Shown: piece after piece, positions 15,274-22,643 of the stretch
Layout: every line of letters starts with the position of its first letter
How positions within the stretch are numbered: position 1 is the first letter of the stretch
Source of the DNA: Candidatus Epulonipiscium sp.
GTDB taxonomy: Bacteria > Bacillota > Clostridia > Lachnospirales > JAAYNZ01
Length of the DNA stretch: 39,453 nt
Assembly (NCBI GenBank): GCA_012524135.1
Contig: JAAYSE010000018.1
Coordinates: forward strand, 1 to 39,453
Reading direction: 5' to 3'
The notes under the pieces: model-generated
The model's input: the letters and a program-made list of their open reading frames with translations, nothing else
The model's database searches: none
What the model was told of the DNA's origin: nothing
Position numbers and translations under genes: made by a program

Positions 15274-16647
15274 ATGAATCGAAATAAAAATAGATCTAGA
15301 AAGAATAAAAATTCTGCTAGTGAACAACTTAATATAATAAAGAAAATATTGTGGATTGGAGGGATAGGATTAATTGTAATGATTTTATCCACCTTATTGG
15401 TTTCCTATATCATTACAAAGGATAAAGAAAATCCTTCTTTGGAAAGGAAGAAACCATCTGTTATGGAGGATAAAACAAAACAAACAGAGAAAAAAGTTTT
15501 TGGGGTTATTCATCATATTTCTGATGAGGATCAATTAATCGAATTATATGATATAGAAGAAGAAAAAAAGGTATATTTAGTTGTAGATATTACAACAGAA
15601 ATGAAGGACCAATATGGTCAAGCGATGACTTTATCACAATTTCGAGTAGGAGATATTATTCAAGTTAAGTATATTCAAGAAAAAGATAAAAATAAATCTA
15701 AATATATTAGAATTAGTGCAGAAACTTGGAATAATCCTAATATTAATAATGTAAAATTAGATCAAGAACAAAAAAATATTCAAGTAGGAAATCATTATTA
15801 TCATTATACCGATGCGTTAGTGACTAGATATAAAAATCAACCTTTTGATTTAGCGAGCTTAGATCTTATTGATGAAGTGACTATTAAAGGATATGGAGAT
15901 CAAGTATTAACTATTATCTTAGAAAAGAGTCATGGTTATGTAACAGTACAAGATTATGATCAATATACAGAAGGAACTTTAGAGATTGGTACCAATATTT
16001 TAGTTCCATTACAAGAAGCCAATGAAGTTCCTATACCAGAAGGAATTCATAAAGTAGTGATTAATCGTGAAGCAAAACAACCTTTTACAAGCCAAATTAT
16101 GGTAGAAGCAGGGAAGACAGTGGTTATAAATCCTGGGGAGACCCCAGCTAAGATAGGAACTCTTGAATTACAAGTGAATGCGAAAGATTATAAGTTGTTT
16201 ATTGATGAAATAGAACAATCTAACTCTACAAAATCTGTTGAATTAGATTATGGAGAACATACTATTTTAATTCAAAAAACAGATTATGAGGATTGGACTT
16301 CTACTATTGAAATTAAACAACCGTATACTCGTATAAAGATAGATTTAATTCAAAAGGCTAAATTTATTCATATACAAACGAATCCTTCAGGTGCTGAAGT
16401 TTATGTAGATGATAATTATGTTGGTTATTCTCCTATCTCGACTCCTTTAGAAATAGGAGAACATAAAATTCTTATTCGAAAGGAAGGGTTTGAATCAAAA
16501 GAGCATAAGATTAATATTCGAGAAGATAATCAAGATGTATACTATACGTTTCCACCTTTAGAACCCCAAAAAGAGTCATCTATAGAATCAATGAATAAGG
16601 ATACAATAGACAACAAGAGTACAACAGAGGAGACACTTGCAGAATAG
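15274..16647 (+). CDS. Membrane-anchored PEGA-domain protein
   Basis: 457 residues: a basic N-terminus, one transmembrane helix (about 25-47), then an extracytoplasmic part. Residues about 85-290 are beta-rich and unrecognised. Two PEGA-type repeats follow: a diverged one at about 297-350 (FIDEIEQ, YGEHTILIQK) and a clear one at about 363-415 (NPSGAEVYVDDNYVG, GEHKILIRKEGF). The tail is acidic and Ser/Thr-rich. PEGA domains are surface beta-sandwiches found near cell-wall and spore proteins. No enzyme motif is seen; function unknown. It has its own promoter and lies 53 bases before phosphoglucomutase. Confidence 0.75.
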   Translation: MNRNKNRSRKNKNSASEQLNIIKKILWIGGIGLIVMILSTLLVSYIITKDKENPSLERKKPSVMEDKTKQTEKKVFGVIHHISDEDQLIELYDIEEEKKVYLVVDITTEMKDQYGQAMTLSQFRVGDIIQVKYIQEKDKNKSKYIRISAETWNNPNINNVKLDQEQKNIQVGNHYYHYTDALVTRYKNQPFDLASLDLIDEVTIKGYGDQVLTIILEKSHGYVTVQDYDQYTEGTLEIGTNILVPLQEANEVPIPEGIHKVVINREAKQPFTSQIMVEAGKTVVINPGETPAKIGTLELQVNAKDYKLFIDEIEQSNSTKSVELDYGEHTILIQKTDYEDWTSTIEIKQPYTRIKIDLIQKAKFIHIQTNPSGAEVYVDDNYVGYSPISTPLEIGEHKILIRKEGFESKEHKINIREDNQDVYYTFPPLEPQKESSIESMNKDTIDNKSTTEETLAE

Positions 16648-16700
16648 ACTCTCATAGAAAGATAAGAAAATATTTAAAGTGGAAAGGAAGTAAGACAGCT

Positions 16701-18437
16701 ATGCTTTATAAGAAAAAATATCAAGAATGGATACAAAATCCATATTTCAATGAAGAAACAAAGCAAGAATTATTAAAAATTCAAGACAATGAAAAGGAAA
16801 TAGAAGATCGATTTTATAAAGATTTAGAATTTGGTACAGGAGGTTTGCGTGGTATTATAGGTGCTGGTACCAATCGGATGAACCGATATACCGTTAGAAA
16901 AGCTACTCAAGGATTAGCCAATTATATCTTAAAACATCAAGAAAAAGGTAAAAAAGGAGTAGCCATTGCTTATGATTCTAGGCATATGTCAACAGAATTT
17001 GCAAAAGAAGCAGCTTTAGTTCTCAATGGAAATAATATTCCAACTTATATATTTGAAAGTCTTCGACCAACACCAGAATTATCCTTTGCAGTAAGAGAAC
17101 TACAATGTATAGCAGGTATTATGATTACAGCTAGTCATAATCCATCAGAATACAATGGATACAAAGTATACAGCAGTGATGGAGGACAAATTACGCCTCC
17201 AAAAGATATAGAGATTATTCATGAAGTAAATCAAGTTCAAAATTATCAACAAGTAAAAAGAATGAATAAAAATGAAGCGGTAGAAGCAGGATATTATCAT
17301 ATTATAGGTGAAGAAATCGATCGTAAATACGTAGATGCAATTAAAGAACAATGTATTTTACCAGATCAAATTGAAAAAGGCTCTCAAGATTTAAAAATTG
17401 TTTATACTCCTTTACATGGAACAGGGAATATTCCAGTTCGTCAAGCATTACAAGAAGTTGGATTTAAGAATGTATGGGTAGTACCTGAGCAAGAAAAACC
17501 AGATCCCAATTTTTCAACTGTTTCTTATCCTAATCCAGAGGACCCCAAAGCCTTTACATATGCTATCGCTTTAGCAAAAGAAAAGAAGGCAGATTTGATT
17601 ATTGGAACAGATCCAGATGCAGATCGTGTAGGTGTTTTAGTCAAAGATTCATCAGGAGAATATATAGTATTAACAGGAAATATGACAGGTATATTATTAA
17701 TGGATTATATATTAGGACAAAGGAAGAAGTTAGGTATATTACCTGAGAACGGTGCAGTTATTACTACTATTGTTAGTACAAAAATGAGTAAAGCTATTGC
17801 AGAATATTATAATATTACTCTTTTTGAGGTATTAACGGGATTTAAGTTTATTGGAGAAAAGATCAAGGAATTTGAAAAAACTGGGGAATATACGTATTTA
17901 TTTGGTTTTGAAGAAAGTTATGGTTATTTAGCAGGAACACATGCTAGGGATAAAGATGCTGTTGTTTCTACAGTACTTGTCTGTGAACTAGCTGCCTATT
18001 ATAAAAACCAAGGAATGACTTTATATGAGGCTTTACAAGCTTTATATAAAAAATATGGATATTATAGAGAAACTCTTTCTTCTATGACTTTTAAGGGGAT
18101 TAAAGGAATGGAACAAATTCAAACGATTTTAGAATCCCTTCGTAATCAACCGCCTCTTTCTGTTATAGAAAAAGAAGTAGTAGAAATTAGAGATTATCAA
18201 GCACAAAGTATTCATAATTTAAAAACAGATAAAAAAACTTCGATTACACTACCTTCTTCTAATGTATTATATTTTGTTTTGGAAGATGGTTCTTGGTTTT
18301 GTGCTAGACCATCTGGAACAGAACCTAAGATTAAATTCTATTTTGGTGTACGAGAGAAAGAAGAAAAAATGGCTGATCATAAATTACAATTGTTGAGTCA
18401 AGCAGTTATAGAATATATTCAACAAATGCTTTCTTAG
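16701..18437 (+). CDS. pgcA: Alpha-phosphoglucomutase/phosphomannomutase
   Basis: A 578-residue alpha-D-phosphohexomutase that interconverts glucose-1-phosphate and glucose-6-phosphate, feeding UDP-glucose and wall-polymer synthesis. All four domain signatures are present: GTGGLRG near 45-51, the phosphoserine loop TASHNPSEYNG at 143-153 (Ser145), the metal-binding GTDPDADRVG at 302-311, the sugar-binding GFEESYGY segment and the C-terminal RPSGTEPKIK phosphate loop. Length fits PgcA of Bacillus. GGAAAGGAAG precedes the ATG. No disruption is seen. Confidence 0.95.
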   Translation: MLYKKKYQEWIQNPYFNEETKQELLKIQDNEKEIEDRFYKDLEFGTGGLRGIIGAGTNRMNRYTVRKATQGLANYILKHQEKGKKGVAIAYDSRHMSTEFAKEAALVLNGNNIPTYIFESLRPTPELSFAVRELQCIAGIMITASHNPSEYNGYKVYSSDGGQITPPKDIEIIHEVNQVQNYQQVKRMNKNEAVEAGYYHIIGEEIDRKYVDAIKEQCILPDQIEKGSQDLKIVYTPLHGTGNIPVRQALQEVGFKNVWVVPEQEKPDPNFSTVSYPNPEDPKAFTYAIALAKEKKADLIIGTDPDADRVGVLVKDSSGEYIVLTGNMTGILLMDYILGQRKKLGILPENGAVITTIVSTKMSKAIAEYYNITLFEVLTGFKFIGEKIKEFEKTGEYTYLFGFEESYGYLAGTHARDKDAVVSTVLVCELAAYYKNQGMTLYEALQALYKKYGYYRETLSSMTFKGIKGMEQIQTILESLRNQPPLSVIEKEVVEIRDYQAQSIHNLKTDKKTSITLPSSNVLYFVLEDGSWFCARPSGTEPKIKFYFGVREKEEKMADHKLQLLSQAVIEYIQQMLS

Positions 18438-18444
18438 TTTTTTC

Positions 18445-18490
18445 ACCACCCTCTTGCTTTTGACATACTATAAGTATAGGCTAGTATAAG
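18445..18490 (+). promoter_or_regulatory. Candidate promoter(s) of yabG, including a SigK-like one
   Basis: CACC (18445-18448) and CATACTATA (18465-18473), 16 bases apart, fit the mother-cell SigK pattern (AC, CATANNNTA). Overlapping it, TTGACA (18461-18466) and TATAAG (18485-18490), spaced by 18, could serve SigA. YabG of Bacillus is SigK-dependent, which favours the first reading. Confidence 0.5.
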
Positions 18491-18501
18491 CGCATAAGTA
18501 A

Positions 18502-18566
18502 GAAGCTAAATTTTGGCAAGTTGCATATTCGTTTTTGCATTTTCAAAAATGCTATGCACTTGCTTC
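18502..18566 (+). repeat. Long imperfect hairpin in the yabG leader
   Basis: GAAG near 18502 pairs with CTTC at 18563-18566, GCAAG-TTGCATA (18516-18527) with TATGCACTTGC (18553-18563, one bulged base), and an inner GCATTTT/AAAATGC (18537-18543 with 18546-18552). No T-run follows, so it is not a typical terminator. Confidence 0.55.
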
Positions 18567-18638
18567 TTTATTAGCAGATTTTTATTATGAGCTATATGCT
18601 TAATTAGTAATAAAAAGTAAAAGGGAGGCGGGATAGAT

Positions 18639-19463
18639 GTGTTAAGAATTGGAGATATTGTAACCCGCAAATCATACGGGAGTGATATTTATTTTCGCAT
18701 TATTGGAATTCAACCCGGAGGATATATAGATTTAGTTGGTATTGATTATCGCATTCGTGCTGATGCACATCCTATGGATTTGTATCTTATTGAAAAACAA
18801 AATTGGGTCAAAGATCGATTGTTTTTTACTAATCAAGTAGATCAGAGGATTTCTAATATTTTAAAAGAACGTAGACAAAGGGATCAAGAGAAATATGGTT
18901 CTAAAAAAGCAGTACGAAAGACAGGAAAAGTTTTACACATTGATGGAGATTCTATGTACCTTAATATTTGTATGAATTATTATGAAAAATTAGGGATTCA
19001 TGCTCAAGGAGAAACCGTAGCAGAATCTCGCCAACCACAGCAAATAAAATATTTATTAGCTAAATATCAACCAGATATTGTAGTAATTACGGGCCATGAT
19101 TCTATTGCAAAAGAAAAAGATCCTAATAATATTGAAAGCTATCGAAGTTCTTATTATTTTGTAGAAGCGGTAAGACAGGCACGTCAATATGAATCGGATA
19201 TGGATACCCTTGTTATTTTTGCAGGTGCTTGTCAATCTTATTATGAGGAAATTATTGGTGCTGGTGCTAATTTTGCTAGTTCCCCAGAAAGAATTATGAT
19301 TCATGCCTTAGATCCTGTTTTTGTTTCAGAAAAGATTGCTTATTCCTCTGTTAAGAGAGTATTAACGATGGAAGAGATCTTATCGAATACAATTACGAAT
19401 GTAAAAGGTATTGGTGGTTTTGAAACACGAGGAAAGGCACGAGAAGGTGCCCCTGTGACATAA
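18639..19463 (+). CDS. yabG: Sporulation-specific protease YabG
   Basis: A 274-residue peptidase (family U57 type) that trims spore coat and germination proteins during sporulation. It starts at GTG with GGGAGGCGGG upstream. The N-terminal part (1-60) is a small beta domain; the catalytic part contains His153 in VITGHDS and Cys198 in FAGACQSYYE, the conserved histidine and cysteine of the family. In Clostridioides difficile YabG processes CspBA and pre-pro-SleC and also coat proteins such as SipL and SpoIVA; a SipL-type gene lies 1 kb downstream. A lipoprotein gene follows after 65 bases. Confidence 0.92.
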   Translation: MLRIGDIVTRKSYGSDIYFRIIGIQPGGYIDLVGIDYRIRADAHPMDLYLIEKQNWVKDRLFFTNQVDQRISNILKERRQRDQEKYGSKKAVRKTGKVLHIDGDSMYLNICMNYYEKLGIHAQGETVAESRQPQQIKYLLAKYQPDIVVITGHDSIAKEKDPNNIESYRSSYYFVEAVRQARQYESDMDTLVIFAGACQSYYEEIIGAGANFASSPERIMIHALDPVFVSEKIAYSSVKRVLTMEEILSNTITNVKGIGGFETRGKAREGAPVT

Positions 19464-19528
19464 ATAATACTCTTTTATCATATATTTTATTAAAGGAAAC
19501 GGCAAGAAATACCATAAGGGGGATCTGA

Positions 19529-19951
19529 ATGAAAAAAACGATCAGCATATTCATTGTTATTGGAGTTTTATTTTCTTTTTTAGTTGGATGTAATATTCAA
19601 TCAAAAAAACCAAAAGAAGAAGGAACATCTTTGGAATTTATCATTTTAGATGAAGATGAAGTGCCAGAGAAATTACAACAAAGGATAGATCAAGAAAAAC
19701 AAAAGCCTTTTCAATTAAGTTTTTCGGATAATAAGAAAGTATACATTGCCATTGGTTATGGAGAACAATCAACAGGCGGGTATAGTATTAAAGTACATGG
19801 CATTGAACAACAACCAGACTATATTCATGTAACAACCGAATTAATACCACCTAAAAAAGGAGAAACAGTTACAAAAGTGATGACATATCCTTATATTGTC
19901 ATTCAAATGAAGGATAGTCAATTGCCTATAAAGTTTGAAACTATATCTTAA
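19529..19951 (+). CDS. PrcB-domain lipoprotein
   Basis: 140 residues with a lipoprotein signal: basic MKK, hydrophobic core and lipobox LVGC, Cys21 being the likely lipid-attached residue. The mature part contains the PrcB_C pattern: IAIGYGEQSTGGYSI near 71-85, an Ile-x-Val-x-Thr strand and TYPYIVIQM near the end. PrcB of Treponema is a protease-complex subunit, and similar domains occur in clostridial secreted proteins; the actual partner here is unknown. AAGGGGG lies upstream of the ATG. Located between yabG and veg. Confidence 0.75.
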   Translation: MKKTISIFIVIGVLFSFLVGCNIQSKKPKEEGTSLEFIILDEDEVPEKLQQRIDQEKQKPFQLSFSDNKKVYIAIGYGEQSTGGYSIKVHGIEQQPDYIHVTTELIPPKKGETVTKVMTYPYIVIQMKDSQLPIKFETIS

Positions 19952-20012
19952 TTTACTTGCGTTAATTTGAATTATAAGAAAAGTTTTATTATACTTTAAA
20001 TTGTTTGAACTC

Positions 20013-20041
20013 TTGACTTGTTGACAATTATTTGATATAAT
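20013..20041 (+). promoter_or_regulatory. Upstream veg promoter
   Basis: TTGACT (20013-20018), 17-base spacer, TATAAT (20036-20041). Confidence 0.75.
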
Positions 20042-20051
20042 TAAAAAATTT

Positions 20052-20080
20052 TTGACAAGTCTTTATTTTTATGTTATAAT
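20052..20080 (+). promoter_or_regulatory. Downstream veg promoter, exact consensus
   Basis: TTGACA (20052-20057), 17-base spacer, TATAAT (20075-20080): both hexamers are perfect. It is 39 bases from the parallel promoter upstream. The veg promoter of Bacillus is also one of the strongest known SigA promoters. Confidence 0.9.
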
Positions 20081-20110
20081 ATTACTATTGACAAATGATG
20101 AGGTGATAGG

Positions 20111-20356
20111 ATGATTGCAAAAAGTGATATTTTGCAAGTAAAAAAGGACATCGAAGGATTTGTCGGAAGTAAAGTACGGGTAAAAGCAAATAAAGGCAGA
20201 AAAAGGATTGTAGTAAAAGAAGGTATTCTTGAAAACACATATCCAAGTATTTTTATTGTTCGTATACAGAATGAATTTGAGGATACATGCCGAAGTGTTT
20301 GTTATAGCTATACAGATGTTTTAACGAATACAGTAGAATTATCTTTATGCAAGTAA
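20111..20356 (+). CDS. veg: Veg protein
   Basis: An 81-residue basic protein: IAKSDILQVKKDIEGFVGSKV at the start is trimmed here to its key features, a short helix followed by VRVKANKGRKR and a beta barrel (EGILENTYPSIFIVRI, CYSYTDVLT). It matches Veg in length and layout, including the position next to yabG (yabG-veg order also in Bacillus). In B. subtilis Veg stimulates biofilm matrix expression; in Clostridia its role is not established. GAGGTGAT is the ribosome site. Confidence 0.93.
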   Translation: MIAKSDILQVKKDIEGFVGSKVRVKANKGRKRIVVKEGILENTYPSIFIVRIQNEFEDTCRSVCYSYTDVLTNTVELSLCK

Positions 20357-20381
20357 AATAAAAATCTTTTACAGTAGTCAT

Positions 20382-20438
20382 AAATTCCCTCTCTACTTTA
20401 ATATACTTAGTATAGACAAAGGTATGAGGAGGGAATTT
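20382..20438 (+). promoter_or_regulatory. Hairpin containing the sipL ribosome site
   Basis: AAATTCCCTC (20382-20391) is a perfect complement of GAGGGAATTT (20429-20438), which includes most of the GAGGAGGG ribosome site of the next gene, and T residues run up to its ATG. It resembles a veg terminator whose 3' arm doubles as Shine-Dalgarno. The 37-base loop holds an inner TATAC/GTATA pairing. Confidence 0.6.
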
Positions 20439-20440
20439 TT

Positions 20441-22015
20441 ATGTCATTAGAACTTATTAAAGATAAAATAGTATTAGATCACAGAATTGGTCAAGAGTCA
20501 GTGCAAATTATTTTAGAAGATGACGTAATTGTACCAGATATTAAACCAGATATAAGCAAAATTTTACAAGTAGAAGGTAAGATAGACTTAGATCCCCTAG
20601 AAATTACTGCTGATCGAGTAGGGTGTACAGGTAAAATGCAGTTACAAATTTTATATGCAGCTCAAGGAGCAGACAAACCTGTACATAACATGATGACTGT
20701 TTTTGAAATAGAGGACTTCATTCATGTAGAAGGGGCTCAAAAGGATATGACGGGAGAAGTACAATGGGAAATTGAACATTTAGATTATCGCTTGCTTAAT
20801 GAAAGAAAAATTCATATTCAGGTTGTGATACAACTCACAACAACAGTACTACAAAAAGTAGATAGTGAAGTTTTAGTTGATGTAAAGGGATTACAGGATA
20901 TACAAATTCAAAAGGACCCTTTACCTATTAGTCGTATTATCCACAATAATCAAGAAAATTTTATTATTAAAGATGAACTTTCCATTCCAGCAGGAAAGCC
21001 AAATGTACAAGAAATTTTACGTTTTCATCCAACTATTATTAATAAAGATATAAAGATTATTGAAGATCGAATTGTGCTTAAAGGTGATCTTCATTTATGT
21101 ATTCTTTACACAGGATATCATGATGAAGTTCCTGTTCATTTTATTGAATATGAGATTCCTTTTAATGGAATATTAGAATGTCCAGGGGTTACAGAAGATA
21201 TGTATTATCAATTAGATTTAGATATTTTAGAAAAGTATATTCAAGTCAAGCCAGATCTTGATGGAGAAGAACGAGTACTGGATATAGAAGTAGTAGTAGG
21301 AACGAAAGCAAAAGTAAGGGCAACAGAAACGATTCAAGTGATTGATGATGTATATTGTCCTGGTAAAAAAGTAAATATTAAGAGAGAACCTATGGAATAT
21401 CAAAAAATTATTTGCAAAAATAAAACCCAGTCTGTTTTAAAAGAAAGTATTTCTTTACCTTCGAGTATACCTCAAGTAAAAGAAGTATATTATGCGACCG
21501 GAATTCCTAAAGTAGAAGATATTCAACTTGTAGAAGATAAAGTAGTGATAGAAGGAGTTGTATTTATAAAATTTTTCTATGCTACGGATGATTCCGAGTA
21601 TTTTATTGCAGCGTATGAAGAAACGATTCCATTTCGTCAAGTATTAGAGACAAAAGGAACTAACTTAAATATGCAAGCGACTATTACAGCTTCTCTAGAA
21701 TATATTAGTTGTACTATATTAAGTCCAGAAGAAGTAGAAGTCCGTATTTCTTTATTGTTTGATGCTCTTGTTTGTGAAGAAAAGAAATTTCATCCTATTA
21801 TTACGATAGAAGTAAAAGATATTGATCCAGAAGATTTAACTAAAATTCCTAGTATGATTATTTATGTTGTTCAAAAAGGGGATACATTGTGGAAAATTGC
21901 TAAGAAATATAATACAACTGTGGATGAATTAGCGTTACTAAATGATATTGAAGATGTAGATGTTATTTATCCAGGACAAAAGCTTTTAATTTTAAAAAAA
22001 GTAATAGAAATTTAA
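20441..22015 (+). CDS. sipL: SipL-type spore coat morphogenetic protein (DUF3794/SPOCS + LysM)
   Basis: 524 residues with DUF3794/SPOCS modules over about 1-465 (repeated VPDIKPDISKIL- and LPSSIPQVKEV-type segments) and one LysM domain at about 475-518 (YVVQKGDTLWKIAKKY, PGQKLLIL). This is the arrangement of SipL of Clostridioides difficile, a mother-cell protein whose LysM domain binds the coat ATPase SpoIVA and ties the coat to the forespore; it replaces Bacillus SpoVID. The ribosome site lies in a hairpin, so expression may depend on where the transcript starts. In C. difficile sipL is a SigE target. Confidence 0.85.
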   Translation: MSLELIKDKIVLDHRIGQESVQIILEDDVIVPDIKPDISKILQVEGKIDLDPLEITADRVGCTGKMQLQILYAAQGADKPVHNMMTVFEIEDFIHVEGAQKDMTGEVQWEIEHLDYRLLNERKIHIQVVIQLTTTVLQKVDSEVLVDVKGLQDIQIQKDPLPISRIIHNNQENFIIKDELSIPAGKPNVQEILRFHPTIINKDIKIIEDRIVLKGDLHLCILYTGYHDEVPVHFIEYEIPFNGILECPGVTEDMYYQLDLDILEKYIQVKPDLDGEERVLDIEVVVGTKAKVRATETIQVIDDVYCPGKKVNIKREPMEYQKIICKNKTQSVLKESISLPSSIPQVKEVYYATGIPKVEDIQLVEDKVVIEGVVFIKFFYATDDSEYFIAAYEETIPFRQVLETKGTNLNMQATITASLEYISCTILSPEEVEVRISLLFDALVCEEKKFHPIITIEVKDIDPEDLTKIPSMIIYVVQKGDTLWKIAKKYNTTVDELALLNDIEDVDVIYPGQKLLILKKVIEI

Positions 22016-22032
22016 TTTAGTTGTGAATAAAA

Positions 22033-22076
22033 CTCCGTTCAATGTGCAAACTAACGATGAACGGAGGTGTTTTTTT
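22033..22076 (+). terminator. Terminator-like hairpin that contains the next gene's ribosome site
   Basis: CTCCGTTC (22033-22040) pairs with GAACGGAG (22059-22066), followed by GTG and a seven-T run that ends at the next start codon. It should end the sipL transcript; its 3' arm is also the AACGGAGGTG ribosome site of the gene at 22077. Confidence 0.7.
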
Positions 22077-22286
22077 ATGAAAAAAAAATCAAACAATATA
22101 CAGAGATACCCAAAGAAAAAAACTCACACCTTTCCTACATCAGCTTTAGAAGCGGCTCAAAGAGAATCTGAAGGATATACAGGAGTAGAAGATACAGAAA
22201 CATTGGTAGAGATGGCAGAAGAATGGAATCCAGATGATTTTAAAGAAATGAAAAAAAATAATAAGAATAATAATAATAAGAAATAA
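22077..22286 (+). CDS. Small basic protein, 69 residues, unrecognised
   Basis: ATG 22077 has GGAGGTG upstream (spacing 7) and is preferred to an in-frame ATG at 22023, which lacks a site. The protein begins MKKKSNNIQRYPKKKTH, has an acidic middle (TGVEDTETLVEMAEEWNPDDF) and ends in a Lys/Asn tail. It is likely disordered; no family is recognised, and the Asn-rich end comes from an AAT/AAC-repeat-like stretch. Position after sipL suggests a sporulation link by context only. Confidence 0.65.
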   Translation: MKKKSNNIQRYPKKKTHTFPTSALEAAQRESEGYTGVEDTETLVEMAEEWNPDDFKEMKKNNKNNNNKK

Positions 22287-22312
22287 AAAATCAGTAGTTT
22301 GTAAAGTCAAGG

Positions 22313-22360
22313 ATTGATCTTGATATAGGATAGTTCATGAAAAAGAATATCAAGATCAAT
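22313..22360. repeat. 14-bp perfect inverted repeat
   Basis: ATTGATCTTGATAT (22313-22326) is exactly complementary to 22347-22360 across a 20-base loop. No T-run follows in either direction. It could be the terminator of the small gene, or a protein-binding or mobile-element remnant. Confidence 0.7.
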
Positions 22361-22398
22361 ATGGCTTTATGTTAGAGTAAAAAATTAAATAAAAAAAC

Positions 22399-22427
22399 TT
22401 GTTTTTTAAAAGATATTGTGCTATAAT
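22399..22427 (+). promoter_or_regulatory. Promoter of tRNA-Arg
   Basis: TTGTTT (22399-22404), 17-base spacer ending TGC, TATAAT (22422-22427), an extended -10; 20 bases before the tRNA. Confidence 0.75.
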
Positions 22428-22447
22428 GTTTTTTGTCAATTAAATAA

Positions 22448-22521
22448 GCACACATAGCTCAGCTGGATAGAGCATCTGACTTCGGATCAGAGGGCCGAGG
22501 GTTCGAATCCTTCTGTGTGCG
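22448..22521 (+). tRNA. tRNA-Arg (anticodon TCG)
   Basis: A 74-nt cloverleaf: acceptor GCACACA/TGTGTGC, D-stem GCTC/GAGC, anticodon stem TCTGA/TCAGA with loop CTTCGGA (anticodon TCG), T-stem GAGGG/CCTTC with a TTCGAAT loop, discriminator G. CCA is not encoded. Confidence 0.97.
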
Positions 22522-22527
22522 TTTCAT

Positions 22528-22566
22528 AAAACCCAGTGTTTACAAGAAGTGTAGGCATTGGGTTTT
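22528..22566. terminator. Terminator after tRNA-Arg
   Basis: AAAACCCAGTG (22528-22538) pairs with CATTGGGTTTT (22556-22566) with one G-T pair; T-rich arms allow use by the convergent deacetylase gene too. Confidence 0.8.
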
Positions 22567-22643
22567 AATTTAAAAAAGTATAAAAATGCGGATTGCAAAC
22601 CAAATGTTTATAAATTATTTTGTTCGATTTTTGCGATAGTATA

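Noticed and set aside
22240-22285. AAT/AAG-rich run as a microsatellite feature
   Set aside because: It encodes the Lys/Asn tail of the small protein and is imperfect; not a separate repeat.
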